A stretch of DNA of 64,000 bases, from NCBI GenBank assembly GCA_041392625.1, contig JAWKLR010000011.1:62001-126000 (forward strand), read 5' to 3'. Made by a program: the position numbers and the translations under genes. Below, in pieces: positions 1 through 9,283 of this stretch. Each line of letters opens with the position of its first letter. Positions within the stretch are counted from its first letter, which is position 1. The DNA is from M3007 sp041392625. GTDB taxonomy: Bacteria; Bacteroidota; Bacteroidia; Chitinophagales; Saprospiraceae. The notes under the pieces were generated by a model that searched no databases, was not told where the DNA came from, and saw only the letters and a list, made by a program, of their open reading frames with translations.

Positions 1-111
1 CAGGCTTGTGGCGCCTGGGAACCAGGACAGAGCTTCAGCAAAGGCAAATACACCGTAGCAGTGTACAACAAAGGCTACAAAGTAGGTAGCGGCGCCTTCC
101 AACTGAAATAA
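1..111 (+). CDS. C-terminal end of a cut gene, product unknown
   Basis: Only the last 36 codons are in the window, read from base 1 to a TAA at 109-111. The tail is rich in Gly, Lys and aromatic residues (…VAVYNKGYKVGSGAFQLK) with alternating hydrophobic residues, as in a beta-sandwich domain or a secreted-protein C-terminus. It is followed directly by a good terminator, which supports it as a real gene end. Too little is present to name a family. Confidence 0.6.
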   Translation, partial: QACGAWEPGQSFSKGKYTVAVYNKGYKVGSGAFQLK

Positions 112-139
112 TTGTAATCCGACCAATACCCGATTTATC

Positions 140-176
140 AAGAGTCATTCCGAATGTACGGAGTGGCTCTTGTTTT
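140..176 (+). terminator. Rho-independent terminator after the cut gene
   Basis: A stem of about 14 pairs (CAAGAGTCATTCCG against CGGAGTGGCTCTTG, with some G-T pairs) around a 6-base loop is followed by TTTTT. It lies 30 bases after the stop codon of the partial gene. Confidence 0.8.
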
Positions 177-180
177 TGGG

Positions 181-514
181 GGTGACATATCCTGCTTTTC
201 GTCGAATTGTTTGTGTGGCTAGTTTTTTTGGATGCACCTTTATAGCAGCAAACGCTGGTTTCATTCCGTTGACTTATTGTTAAGACTGCAATAGGCACGG
301 AATGCCTTCGTTTTAGGAACATGTTTTAGCATGCCTGCTGCTTTTTTAATCCTCCAAATCAAGAATAAACCACACTACTGATTTGGAAGTCAAAGCGCCC
401 TCCAACCGATTCCCTTTCGCTTTGTTTCCAATCCAAACCGGCTGCAAGTCTCCAGCCCAGTTGCCTTATAAGGAAATTGGACCGGATAATTCTGCATCCC
501 TAAAACTACTTTGT
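181..514. other. Gene-free stretch, nothing recognised
   Basis: About 330 bases between the terminator and the next start codon. No conserved reading frame, RNA gene or repeat is recognisable. It should hold the promoter of the receptor gene at 515, but I could not find a convincing TTTG-N19-TAnnTTTG pair. Confidence 0.4.
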
Positions 515-3323
515 ATGAAGAACTATCCACTCATCATCCTGCTTTTTCTTCTGTTAAGCGGCTCATTGATGGCTCAGAATCCCAATCGGGTGACAATTTT
601 TGGCCACATTACGGATACCCTGGGAATGGAAATTCCCTTTGTAACTGTAATGCTGTTAACCCCAGAGGATTCCACCCTCGTGAATTTTACCCGAAGCGAT
701 GAGCAGGGTAATTTTTCGTTTAGCAAAGTAAAAAACACACTACCTGTTTAAGGTATCCTATCTGGGTTACCTGCCCTTCAAATAGACTTGCCCGAATCCA
801 CAGACTTGAAAACAACCTGGGAAATGTTGAGATAAAACCCATTTCACAGGAGTTGATGGAAGTAGTGATTAAAACGGCCAAAGCAACTTTTAAGTATCCG
901 GGGGATACTGTCGAATACGACGCCTCCTCATTTAAAGTTCCACCCGGTTCTACGGTGGAAGACCTCGTGCGCAGGCTTCCCGGAATCGAACTCGATGAAG
1001 AAGGCAATATCAAAGCCCAGGACGAGATGTAAAACGGGTGTATGTCGATGGTAAAACCTTTTTGGCGATGACCCCAAGGCTACAAAAAACCTGGGAGCCG
1101 AAATCCATTTCCAAAGTTCAGGTGTATGACGAACAATCCGAGCAATCCAAACTCACAGGCATTGACGATGGAAAAGAAGAAAAAACCATGAACCTGGAGT
1201 TGAAAGAGCAGTATAAAAAAGGTTCCTTTGGAAAAATAACGGTGGCTGCCGGTACCGAGGAACGATGGGCCTCGCGTGGCAAGTACAACCGATTTAATTC
1301 AAAAGAACAACTCTCTTTCATTGGGTACGCCAACAACATCAATGAAACCGGAGTAAACTGGGAGGACTACGGTGAATTCCGTGGACAAAACGCCTTCAAC
1401 AACTACGACAACGGCGACTTTGGATTTGGCGGCGGCGGCGGCCGGGTATTTTATTTCAACGGCGGTGGCGATATCCCAATTAACCAATTCGATGGACGCG
1501 GATTTACCGAAAATTATGGTGGCGGCGCGAACTACAATTTCGACAATAAGAAAACGAAATACAACCTCAGCTATTTCTACAATCAGGTTGACCGTACCGT
1601 CGACCAAACCGGCTTTCGGCAGACCTTCCTGATTGACAGCACCTTCTTTAAAACCGACACCACCAACATCACCGACTTCCGCTCCAATCACAGCATCGCT
1701 ACCCGACTGGAGCAGGAACTCGATTCCAGCAACCTGCTCATTGTAAAGGCCAACCTTCGATTCAGTATGGCCGATGACAACCAACTGAACGCCCAACTTT
1801 TCAAGGCAGGAGATGAAACTCCGGTAAATAGCCTGGACCTGGAAAACTCCGGAAACCAGGATTCCTGGAGAATTACAAGTGCGGCAATTTTCCGTCATAA
1901 ATTCAAGAAAAAAGGCAGAAGTTGGGCATTGAGTGCCGGCTACAACAACTCACAAACCGATGGAATTGAACGAAACATTTCCATCAATGAATTTTTTGAT
2001 GCACTCACCTACACCGAGCAAATCCGCTTGCTGAACAATTCAAACAACAATTCCCAGCAGTTTAAATCCAGTACGCTCTACACCGAACCGATTTCTCAAA
2101 AATGGTTTAGCGAGACGTTTTACAACTTCAGTCAATCTAAAAACCTCGTAAACCGACAGGTAAACGACCTTGAAAACAACGAGATTCGAATTGATAGTTT
2201 GAGTGTGTTTTATGATAACCGACTTACCTACAACCGGGTTGGTAGCAGCATCCGCTATGCACACAACGGTCTGAATGGTTCCGCAGGACTTGCATTGCAA
2301 CAACTCAACCTGCAGGGAAGTTATGCACAGGATGAAGGAGAACCACTGCTTACAGACCCAATTAACCGGGACTTCCTGAACTGGGTTCCCTACTTCGAAA
2401 TCGGATACGAGTTTTCCAACAACATGGACATTGAGTTTGACTACGAATACGATGTGGAGGAGCCAAGTCTGAACGATCTGCAACCCATACCAAACATCAA
2501 CAACCCAGCCTACCGCATTCTGGGCAACCCCAACCTGACCCCGGAGCGTTCGCACTCTTTCGATTTCAATATTGGGTACTGGAATCCAGCCAATTTTACC
2601 AATTTCAATATCGGTATTGGGTACAACCAGTTTGACAACCGGATCGTGTACAATCAGATTACCGAAGCAATCGACAGCATTGGCTTCCGAACAACATCCC
2701 GGCCGGATAACGTGGCCGGAGGAAACCGACTGAGTGGTTATGGCTGGTCGAGTATCCCCATCATCAAAACCAAATTGAGCCTTAGCCTGAATGCAAATGT
2801 TTCAAGGGATATTTCACCCGCTTTTGTAAATGGGATTGAAAACGAAACAACCAGCAACCGGATTGGTATGGGTGCCCGACTGAACATCACCCCCAGTCAG
2901 AAACTGGTACTCGGCATCAATGGATATATGAGTTTTACCAATACAGAATACTCCATCCAATCCGAGCAAAATCAGAAAATCAGAAATTACAATACCTCTG
3001 CTAACGCAAAATGGCAGTTTGCTCCCAAATTCTTTTTTGAAAGCAATTTCAATTACGCTTTTTTCCAAAACGACCGATTTGGATTTGATCAGCGGATTCC
3101 GATATGGAATGCATCTGTACGGCGTTTGTTTGGAGAGAAAAACAAGGTGGAAGCCCGTCTGGCTGTATTTGACCTGCTTAATCAACGGGTGTACATCAAC
3201 CAGAATGCCAACCAAAACTATGTCTCTACCTTGGTCGCAGGTACACTTGCGCGCTACTTTATGCTCAGCGTAAGTTACAATGTACGCGGCTATGAAGCCA
3301 CTGTCAAGAACCGCGGCTGGTAA
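515..3323 (+). CDS. TonB-dependent-receptor-like outer membrane beta-barrel protein, frameshifted
   Basis: It begins with a signal peptide (MKNYPLIILLFLLLSGSLMAQ) and a carboxypeptidase-regulatory-like beta domain (…VTIFGHITDTLG…). A plug-like part follows (…VEDLVRRLPGIELDEEGNIKA…, then KRVYVDGKTF) and a long beta-barrel ends in an aromatic-rich strand. This layout matches the Bacteroidota outer-membrane barrel family related to TonB receptors. The frame breaks four times between about 735 and 1022. A shortened AC repeat near 735-741 and single missing bases near 778, 811 and 1020 would restore one reading frame, with family-typical text across each joint. The last 761 codons are intact. Its partner is the GLPGLI gene 82 bases downstream. 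Function is probably outer-membrane transport or assembly; the substrate is unknown. Confidence 0.8.
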
Positions 3324-3345
3324 TTCAAATTGTATAACCTAGTAC

Positions 3346-3380
3346 CAGGGCCTGTCGTTCAACTGGAAGGACAGGTCCTG
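3346..3380 (+). other. Hairpin without a T-tract between receptor and GLPGLI genes
   Basis: An 11-pair stem (CAGGGCCTGTC at 3346-3356 with GACAGGTCCTG at 3370-3380, one G-T pair) surrounds a 13-base loop. There is no run of T after it, so it is not a standard terminator. It could protect the upstream message or cause partial termination inside the gene pair. Confidence 0.55.
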
Positions 3381-3405
3381 ATTCAAACACTCTAAGAACT
3401 TCTTT

Positions 3406-4149
3406 ATGAAATATATATTCAGCCTCCTGCTCGTTTTTGTTACCACCTTTAGTTTTTCTCAGTCGAACGAAGGAAGGATTCGTTATCTGGTTGTACACAA
3501 CTGGGCAAAAAAATGGCTTCGGTAGATTACATCAGTCAACAGGAAAAAGACCGGGTTTCCTACATGGGGAAACCGATCTGAATGGAAATCCTATTCCGAA
3601 TTGTTTTATTCCGGCCAAAAAACAAAATTTCAAAACTCAGAAGAGTCTGCCGAAGACGATGACTATGGCTACTCCTGGAGAAAAGAAATGTACTTTCAGA
3701 CCCGGGATTTTGAAAACAATACCATCCTCGACGGCATCTATACCCTTGGCAAAAATTACATCATTGAGGATACCCTGTGGACTCAGGATTGGAAAATCCT
3801 GAACGACATGAAAGAGGTCGCAGGGCATATTTGTATGAACGCCCAATGGGTGGATACCCTGAAGCAACAAACGGTGATTGCCTGGTTTGCCCTGGATATT
3901 CCACTGAGCGGCGGGCCCGACAAGTACTGCGGCCTTCCTGGTATGATCCTGGAGATTGATGTCAATAACGGGGCAATGGTTATGAGTGCAGACTTGATTG
4001 AAGAAAAAAACGTGGACCAGGAAATGGAGTTGCCTAAAAAACTGAAAGGCAAACACGTCAGTCAGGCTGAATACGATGCCATTGTCAAGCAACATATTGA
4101 GGATAAACGGAAAGCGAAGGAGCCCTATTTCTGGGGCATCCGGTACTAG
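3406..4149 (+). CDS. GLPGLI family protein, frameshifted
   Basis: A signal peptide (MKYIFSLLLVFVTTFSFSQ) begins an envelope protein carrying the family signature as GLPGMI at about 3934-3951, in …DIPLSGGPDKYCGLPGMILEID. GLPGLI proteins are exported Bacteroidota proteins of unknown function. The frame breaks twice near the 5' end. One A appears to be missing from an A7 run at about 3507-3513, after …HNWAKK, and two bases near 3565 between …RVSY and WGNRSEW. With these repaired the protein is about 248 residues and continuous. It follows the receptor gene in the same direction, and both end before a strong terminator. Confidence 0.85.
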
Positions 4150-4188
4150 TCCGGATTTTGATCAAAATCTCAATCGCGCACAAAATAC

Positions 4189-4234
4189 AAGGGGTGCTAG
4201 CCTTAAAATGTCAAGGCTAGCGCCCCTTTATTTT
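4189..4234. terminator. Bidirectional terminator
   Basis: A 16-base stem (AAGGGGTGCTAGCCTT against AAGGCTAGCGCCCCTT) around an 8-base loop is followed by TTTATTTTG. It lies between the GLPGLI gene and the convergent ubiD-type gene and can serve both. Confidence 0.85.
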
Positions 4235-4283
4235 GTTATAAGATTGCGCTACAAAGTTTGAAGGACTGCGCCCCCGGAAATTT

Positions 4284-6107
4284 TTATTTTCTGAATCCAG
4301 ACTGATCAAGAATCCTCGCTGCGCGCTCCTGCATCTTGGGATCAGGAATTAATTCGGGGGCATGGTGGGGTTTCTTTCTGGCATCCAGCACCAACGGCCC
4401 TTTACAGCCCCAGTGTTTGTGAGATACAAAAGCCCCTACCCCATGCACATCGTGGCTTGGATTGGAGCGCGTAAAACAGGTCCAAACAAAATTATTGGTG
4501 CTTGCTGCGGCAAAGGAACTGTCGTCAACCAATACAATAAACGGTATTTCATTTAGGTCTAATGGCTCCAGATATTGGATCAATTCTCTTACTTGCTGTT
4601 CGGCTGGCTCAATGGCCTTGTACGCTGGACCTTGAATAGCCAATACTCCCGGCATGCAAAACTGCGGATTGGAAAAACCAGTAGGCAATTTGAAATTGGA
4701 AGGCAATTGGGTACTGAGATTTCTTTTCACCTCACCCCGACAGGCAACTACCAGTTTGGAACCCGCATTCCAACCACTTCCGGAATAATCCAGGGTGTCA
4801 ATGGTGGTTTTAGTTTGGAAATGCAAATCACGGGTCCAGTCTACACGTTGCAGGATATGTTGGAAAAATGCCGGAATATCATGTGTATCCAGGTTTGGAT
4901 TGTCGTCACTTGCGGCAATAAACAGGTATTTGGCCAGTGAGGTTTGGCCAGACCCCAAAATGTGATTTGCAATCGTCAGGATTTCTTCAGGCACCCGTTC
5001 GCGAAAAGGCATGTACCGCTCATGGCCTATCGCAAGGAGGAGCGGGTGAACGCCCGCGGCATCTACTGCATGTAATTCCTTTAAGCCAGGAAATTCCTGT
5101 GGTGTGAGTGGGGCCACCAATTCGTGTATCAGCCAGCCAAAACTACTGTCTTCTGCAGGCGGACGACCAACTACCGTAAAATGCCAAAGCGGATTCCTTC
5201 GATGAAAGACTTTATGCACTTTCATTACCGGAAAATCATGCGTGAGGGAGTAGTAGCCAAGGTGGTCACCAAAGGGGCCCTCCGGCTTTTTTAGCCCTTT
5301 TATTATCTCGCCAGTAATTACAAAATCTGCATCGGATGACAGGACATAGCCATCTTTTCGGGCATACCGAAAACGCCTTCCAGCCAACATTCCGGCGAAG
5401 GTCAGTTCACTGAGCCCTTCCGGGAGGGGCATGATTGCAGAAAATGCATGGCTTGGAGAACCTCCAATAAAAATGCTGCACTTAAATGGCTTATCGAGTC
5501 GGTTGTATTTTTCATGATGCACGCCAATTCCGCGATGCAATTGATAGTGCAGGCCAATTTCTTCATTGGGCAGGTAGTCGTTCCCGGAAAGCTGGATACG
5601 GTACATACCAAGATTGGATTGCATAATACCGGGTGTGTCCGGGTCTTCTGTAAATACCTGAGGAAGGGTCACAAAAGCGCCTCCATCCATCGGCCAGCTT
5701 TTCACCTGCGGCAGTTGGTCGATGCGGGTTTCGCCATAAGCAACCGGTGCACTGCCAAGACTTCGCATAGGAAGTGCATGGAGGGCTGCAACCGGGGCCT
5801 TCAGGTAGCGAAGGGGGCGTTTTAAAGCCTGAGTTGGGTCTTTCTTTAATTCAATCACGCGCTTAACGGCCTCCAGTTGGTAACGAAACAAAAACGCCGT
5901 CTGCTCAAATGTTCCATACAAGTTACTAACGGCCTGAAACGGGCTACCTTTAACATTTTCAAACAGAATTGCAGGACCACCCTGATCAAATACCTGACGG
6001 TGAATTTCCGCCATTTCAAGATCCGGGTCAACTTCGGATTTGATCCGGAGCAGCATGTTGTTTTTTTCCAGATCCTGAACTGCAGCACGCAAGTTTTTAT
6101 ACGCCAT
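4284..6107 (-). CDS. UbiD family decarboxylase
   Basis: A protein of about 607 residues matching the UbiD family of prenylated-flavin-dependent decarboxylases, which act on aromatic or unsaturated acids, for example in quinone biosynthesis. Recognisable parts are the central GIGVHHEKY stretch and EGPFGDHLGYYS, which carries the conserved Glu of the EGPFGE-type motif. It is longer than E. coli UbiD (about 497 residues), as is common in Bacteroidota forms. I chose the ATG at 6107 (MAYKNLRAAVQDLEKNN) because the in-frame extension upstream looks non-coding and overlaps a terminator. A role in menaquinone synthesis is plausible given the quinone-using complexes in the window, but no other men genes are here. 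Confidence 0.85.
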   Translation of the reverse strand: MAYKNLRAAVQDLEKNNMLLRIKSEVDPDLEMAEIHRQVFDQGGPAILFENVKGSPFQAVSNLYGTFEQTAFLFRYQLEAVKRVIELKKDPTQALKRPLRYLKAPVAALHALPMRSLGSAPVAYGETRIDQLPQVKSWPMDGGAFVTLPQVFTEDPDTPGIMQSNLGMYRIQLSGNDYLPNEEIGLHYQLHRGIGVHHEKYNRLDKPFKCSIFIGGSPSHAFSAIMPLPEGLSELTFAGMLAGRRFRYARKDGYVLSSDADFVITGEIIKGLKKPEGPFGDHLGYYSLTHDFPVMKVHKVFHRRNPLWHFTVVGRPPAEDSSFGWLIHELVAPLTPQEFPGLKELHAVDAAGVHPLLLAIGHERYMPFRERVPEEILTIANHILGSGQTSLAKYLFIAASDDNPNLDTHDIPAFFQHILQRVDWTRDLHFQTKTTIDTLDYSGSGWNAGSKLVVACRGEVKRNLSTQLPSNFKLPTGFSNPQFCMPGVLAIQGPAYKAIEPAEQQVRELIQYLEPLDLNEIPFIVLVDDSSFAAASTNNFVWTCFTRSNPSHDVHGVGAFVSHKHWGCKGPLVLDARKKPHHAPELIPDPKMQERAARILDQSGFRK

Positions 6108-6231
6108 GGTTTTCTTTTGCCTTAGTAAGTTAACAGTGGACTGAAAGGTTCGATGCCATAAAGGTATCAAAGATGATCGATTGCAGCCTGAAGAAACGGC
6201 ATAATGCAACAGCATTGTCCAGATCAGCCTC

Positions 6232-6275
6232 ATAAAAACAAAAACGTGTTTGAAGCCGAATGGTTTCAAACACGT
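6232..6275 (-). terminator. Terminator of the START-domain gene
   Basis: A perfect 11-pair stem (ACGTGTTTGAA / TTCAAACACGT) is followed on the minus strand by a T-rich tail (TTTTTGTTTTT). It stands 23 bases past the stop codon of the START-domain gene. Confidence 0.85.
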
Positions 6276-6297
6276 CCTGTATTATTTTTACAAACTA

Positions 6298-6951
6298 TTA
6301 ATCGATAATGTGCGCCAGTTTGACTCGCTGGTATTCAGGCTCATTCAGAATTTTTCGAATGGCTTTTACAGTCTCAAGAGGCCCAACATCGACGGCAAGA
6401 TTTACGAGCCAGTCTGGCAAATTACCACCCGGATCGGAATAGATATAGTACTCAACATACAACCAACCGGAATCATTTGGATACAATTTCCAGGAGGTAG
6501 ATGCCTCTGTTATGCGAACGACATCCTTTTTCCGTGGAACGTGCCAGGGTTCTGCCTTTGAAACGGTGGTAACTACCTTGGTCACCGGATCCTGAGTCAG
6601 GGTTGAGTGCATGATAACATCCCGGTCGCTCATTGGCCATGGAAAATCAAATCGGGAATAATAAATCATTTCAGTATCTGAAATCCGCTCAATCAATCGG
6701 GATTCCATCACCTTATAGCCCCACTGTGGGTATCGTTCAACCTCATTAAACAAGTGCAATAAGCCCGACATCTTTGTCTTAATTGAAGTTACCAATTTGA
6801 CTTCATACAGGCTGGGTGTTTCGTGTAGATAAAGTTTGACGCCTTCTTTATCACTTTTCAACTCCCAGTTCTTCTGCTGGGCCTGCGCATTTACTGAGAA
6901 TGCAAAGACAAAAAAGAAGAGGATTTGAACTATTTTAAAGTTAAATTTCAT
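6298..6951 (-). CDS. START domain-containing exported protein
   Basis: A 217-residue protein with a signal peptide (MKFNFKIVQILFFFVFAFSVNAQAQ). A START/SRPBCC-like lipid-binding fold fills the rest: …KSDKEGVKLYLHE…, then RYPQWGYKVMESRLI and FPWPMSDRDVIMHS. The text matches bacterial START proteins related to the StAR lipid-transfer fold. The start at 6951 places the signal peptide at the N-terminus; the upstream in-frame extension lacks coding character. It has its own terminator. The ligand is not known; a hydrophobic molecule in the periplasm is the usual inference. Confidence 0.8.
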   Translation of the reverse strand: MKFNFKIVQILFFFVFAFSVNAQAQQKNWELKSDKEGVKLYLHETPSLYEVKLVTSIKTKMSGLLHLFNEVERYPQWGYKVMESRLIERISDTEMIYYSRFDFPWPMSDRDVIMHSTLTQDPVTKVVTTVSKAEPWHVPRKKDVVRITEASTSWKLYPNDSGWLYVEYYIYSDPGGNLPDWLVNLAVDVGPLETVKAIRKILNEPEYQRVKLAHIID

Positions 6952-7120
6952 GAGGGATTCGATCTGCTTTTGTTTAAAAAACGATTGGAAAACAATTCCG
7001 AACGTTCTTCCGTGCATGTAACGCAGGAATCGTGCCAGTTGTTTCGGACGACCTGTACTATTTACAAATGCGTAACAAAGAACGATTATTATTTTGAAAA
7101 CATGGAGTAGGAGTCTTCCT

Positions 7121-7162
7121 AAAAAAAGATCCCAAACAAAACGCATGGTTTTGTTTGGGATC
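7121..7162 (-). terminator. Terminator of nhaD
   Basis: A perfect 15-pair stem (GATCCCAAACAAAAC / GTTTTGTTTGGGATC) with a 5-base loop is followed on the minus strand by seven T. It lies 35 bases past the nhaD stop codon. Confidence 0.9.
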
Positions 7163-7196
7163 AATTCATCCGATTGGATGTATATTGAAATAGGAC

Positions 7197-8519
7197 TTAG
7201 CCTGCTCCATTCAATAAAAAATACACCCCTACACCGGCAAAATAGCCAACGAGTGCATACAAGCTGATGCGCTTGAGGTACCAGATAAAGTCGATCTTCA
7301 ATACGCCCATTGCAGCAACACCTGCAGCAGAGCCAATGATCAATACACTACCACCGGTACCGGCACAGTAAGCAAGCAATTCCCAGAACGTGTGGTCAAC
7401 AGGGAATTGTGACATGGGGTACATACCCATTGCAGCAGCTACGAGCGGAACGTTGTCGACAATAGATGAAAGCAAACCAATCAAAATATTGATGACATAG
7501 ATGTTTCCGAAGGTATTGTCGAGCGTGCGCGCAAGAAGGGCCAGGTGGCCAGAAGTTTGCAAAGATGCAACAGCAAGCAGGATACCGAGGAAGAACAGGA
7601 TACTAGGTGTGTCGATACGCTGGAGTACAGCGGTCACAGAAAGTTCTTTACGAATTTCCCAATCTTTTCCTTTGTGCAAAATTTCAGTTACCAACCAAAG
7701 TGTACCCAGCCCGAGCAAAATACCCATAAATGGAGGCAGGTGGGTCAGGTTCTTAAAGATTGGAACGAACAACAGGGCTCCTACACCAAGTCCAAAGATG
7801 AGGTTTCGCTGACCAAGTGTTGTCAGGGATTCTTTCTCTTCTTCTGCTTCATCTGGCTTGAATACATTGCCTTTCAGGAAGAAAGAAGCAACGATCAAAG
7901 GAATGAGGATACTTGCAAGAGATGGAAGGAATACTTTCATTACGATGTTTCCGGCAGTAACTTGTCCACCGATCCAGAGCATGATGGTGGTGATGTCACC
8001 AATTGGCGACCAGGCGCCACCGGCATTCGCCGCAATGATAACAAAACCGGCCAGCAGCCAAACATCTTCTTTTTTAGTGACCAATTTCCGAATCAAGGCG
8101 CTCATTACGATTGCTGTGGTAAGGTTATCCAAAGCCGCTGACATAAAGAATGATACCAGGGAAAGGATCCAAAGCAAACGCACCCGGTTTTCGGTTGTAA
8201 TCCGGTCGGTAATAATGCGGAAGCCGTCGTGAGCGTCAACCAATTCAACAATGGTCATTGCTCCAAGAAGGAAAAACAGGATGCTACCAATTTCTCCCAG
8301 GTGCTCCAACAGATGATGGTCGAGGAAGTGCGCATCGCGTATAGCCTCTGCCCCTTCAGCGGTTGCTGTCAATGGCATGGCATCCAGGCCAATCACCAAA
8401 GCAACCCAACATACGACACCAGTCAGGATTGCAGAAGCCGCCTTGTCGATGTGCAGCGGGTGTTCCAGGGCAATCATGAGGTAGCCTATGATAAATGCTA
8501 CAACAATAAGAATAGTCAT
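7197..8519 (-). CDS. nhaD: NhaD-type Na+/H+ antiporter
   Basis: A 440-residue inner-membrane protein with about a dozen hydrophobic segments, in the NhaD family of the ion-transporter superfamily. Recognisable text includes DAHDGFRIITDRI, MSAALDNLTTAIVMSALI, AANAGGAWSPIGDITTIMLW and SSIVDNVPLVAAAMGM, the paired half-repeats with Asp/Asn in the membrane. It exchanges Na+ for H+. The start at 8519 (MTILIVVAFIIGYLMIALEHP) lines up with the family; a 15-codon extension upstream is unlikely. It stands alone between a terminator and a possible promoter box. Close to the Na+-NQR locus, it would couple the sodium gradient to the proton gradient. Confidence 0.9.
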   Translation of the reverse strand: MTILIVVAFIIGYLMIALEHPLHIDKAASAILTGVVCWVALVIGLDAMPLTATAEGAEAIRDAHFLDHHLLEHLGEIGSILFFLLGAMTIVELVDAHDGFRIITDRITTENRVRLLWILSLVSFFMSAALDNLTTAIVMSALIRKLVTKKEDVWLLAGFVIIAANAGGAWSPIGDITTIMLWIGGQVTAGNIVMKVFLPSLASILIPLIVASFFLKGNVFKPDEAEEEKESLTTLGQRNLIFGLGVGALLFVPIFKNLTHLPPFMGILLGLGTLWLVTEILHKGKDWEIRKELSVTAVLQRIDTPSILFFLGILLAVASLQTSGHLALLARTLDNTFGNIYVINILIGLLSSIVDNVPLVAAAMGMYPMSQFPVDHTFWELLAYCAGTGGSVLIIGSAAGVAAMGVLKIDFIWYLKRISLYALVGYFAGVGVYFLLNGAG

Positions 8520-8638
8520 AATAGTACAGGTATTTAAGTTGGCAAACGTTAGTAAGCAAAACACCCATAAACAGACTGAAATCCATCAGAAAAAAATGGA
8601 GCATATCAATGGGTAGTATGCCGTTGAAAATTGCGGGC

Positions 8639-8646
8639 CAAAGATA
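8639..8646 (-). promoter_or_regulatory. Possible -7 box for nhaD
   Basis: CAAAGATA on the plus strand is TATCTTTG on the minus strand, matching the Bacteroidota -7 consensus TAnnTTTG. It lies about 120 bases before the nhaD start. No good -33 TTG is placed 19-23 bases upstream, so support is partial. Confidence 0.4.
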
Positions 8647-8838
8647 TTTAATTAATCGTGGCCCTGTTGCTTTGTATGGATTAATTTTTTGGGTTCAGGT
8701 AGCAAAAAACGCCATTTTGCACATGGAACGACACAACAAAGTGGCTGTAGACTTGTTCTAATTTTCAAGCCGTTTCAAATCTCAAATTCTCCGACAAACT
8801 CCTTTGTCTGCTTGAATGCCGGATTTGTTTCGGTTCTG

Positions 8839-8869
8839 TTTGTTTTAAATAAAATGCACCGTAAATTTG
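8839..8869 (+). promoter_or_regulatory. Promoter of the nqrM-like gene
   Basis: TTTG (8839-8842), 19 bases, then TAAATTTG (8862-8869) matches the Bacteroidota -33/-7 consensus fully. It implies a leader of about 50 bases before the ATG at 8928 and rules out the TTG at 8892 as a useful start only weakly. Confidence 0.75.
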
Positions 8870-8927
8870 CGGTCTCAAGGAATGCTTCCTTTTGAAGACA
8901 TTCCCTCATTCAATCAATGCTCAGGCT

Positions 8928-9125
8928 ATGTACACTGTAATTTTGCTTTCTATCGGTTTGGTTTTCATCGCATTTTTGATGTTCAGCCTCCGAATTTTGT
9001 TGGTTAAAAACGGCACGTTCCGCGGGACCTGTGCCAACAACAACCCCATGTTGGTGAAAGAAGGTGCTACCTGCGGCGTTTGCGGCCGTAAGCCTGGCGA
9101 AGAGTGTGCCGATAACAAGGCTTAG
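8928..9125 (+). CDS. NqrM-like small membrane protein with four cysteines
   Basis: A 65-residue protein with one N-terminal membrane segment (about residues 1-25). A short C-terminal domain follows with four Cys: C35 in FRGTCANNN, C49 and C52 in ATCGVCGRK, and C60 in EEC. This matches the DUF539/NqrM type, in which one TM helix and four Cys are needed for Na+-NQR maturation, probably delivery of the membrane Fe site. The position next to apbE and the nqr operon supports the call, although it lies on the opposite strand with its own promoter. The similarity to Vibrio NqrM is only in layout, so the exact function is inferred. Confidence 0.6.
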   Translation: MYTVILLSIGLVFIAFLMFSLRILLVKNGTFRGTCANNNPMLVKEGATCGVCGRKPGEECADNKA

Positions 9126-9247
9126 AGCCTGTTTGGGAATTTGTGTTTGGGTTGCAACCGGAAATTTTGTTTTACTCTTCGTTAAAATTTTCGCCGTAGA
9201 ACCCGATTCCTGTATAAAATAAGTTGGTAAAATTGCTTTAAGAGGCT

Positions 9248-9263
9248 GTGCTCAATTGAGCAC
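9248..9263. promoter_or_regulatory. Perfect 16-base palindrome
   Basis: GTGCTCAATTGAGCAC reads the same on both strands. It lies between the convergent nqrM-like gene and apbE, 20 bases from the apbE stop. It may be a hairpin at the gene ends or a protein site. No T-run follows on either strand, so a terminator role is weak. Confidence 0.4.
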
Positions 9264-9283
9264 TCAGCACATGCATTTGTATT

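Noticed and set aside
3437..3802. Alternative plus-strand frame across the GLPGLI gene
   Set aside because: It is an out-of-frame reading; the GLPGMI-bearing frame and signal peptide belong to the gene at 3406-4149.
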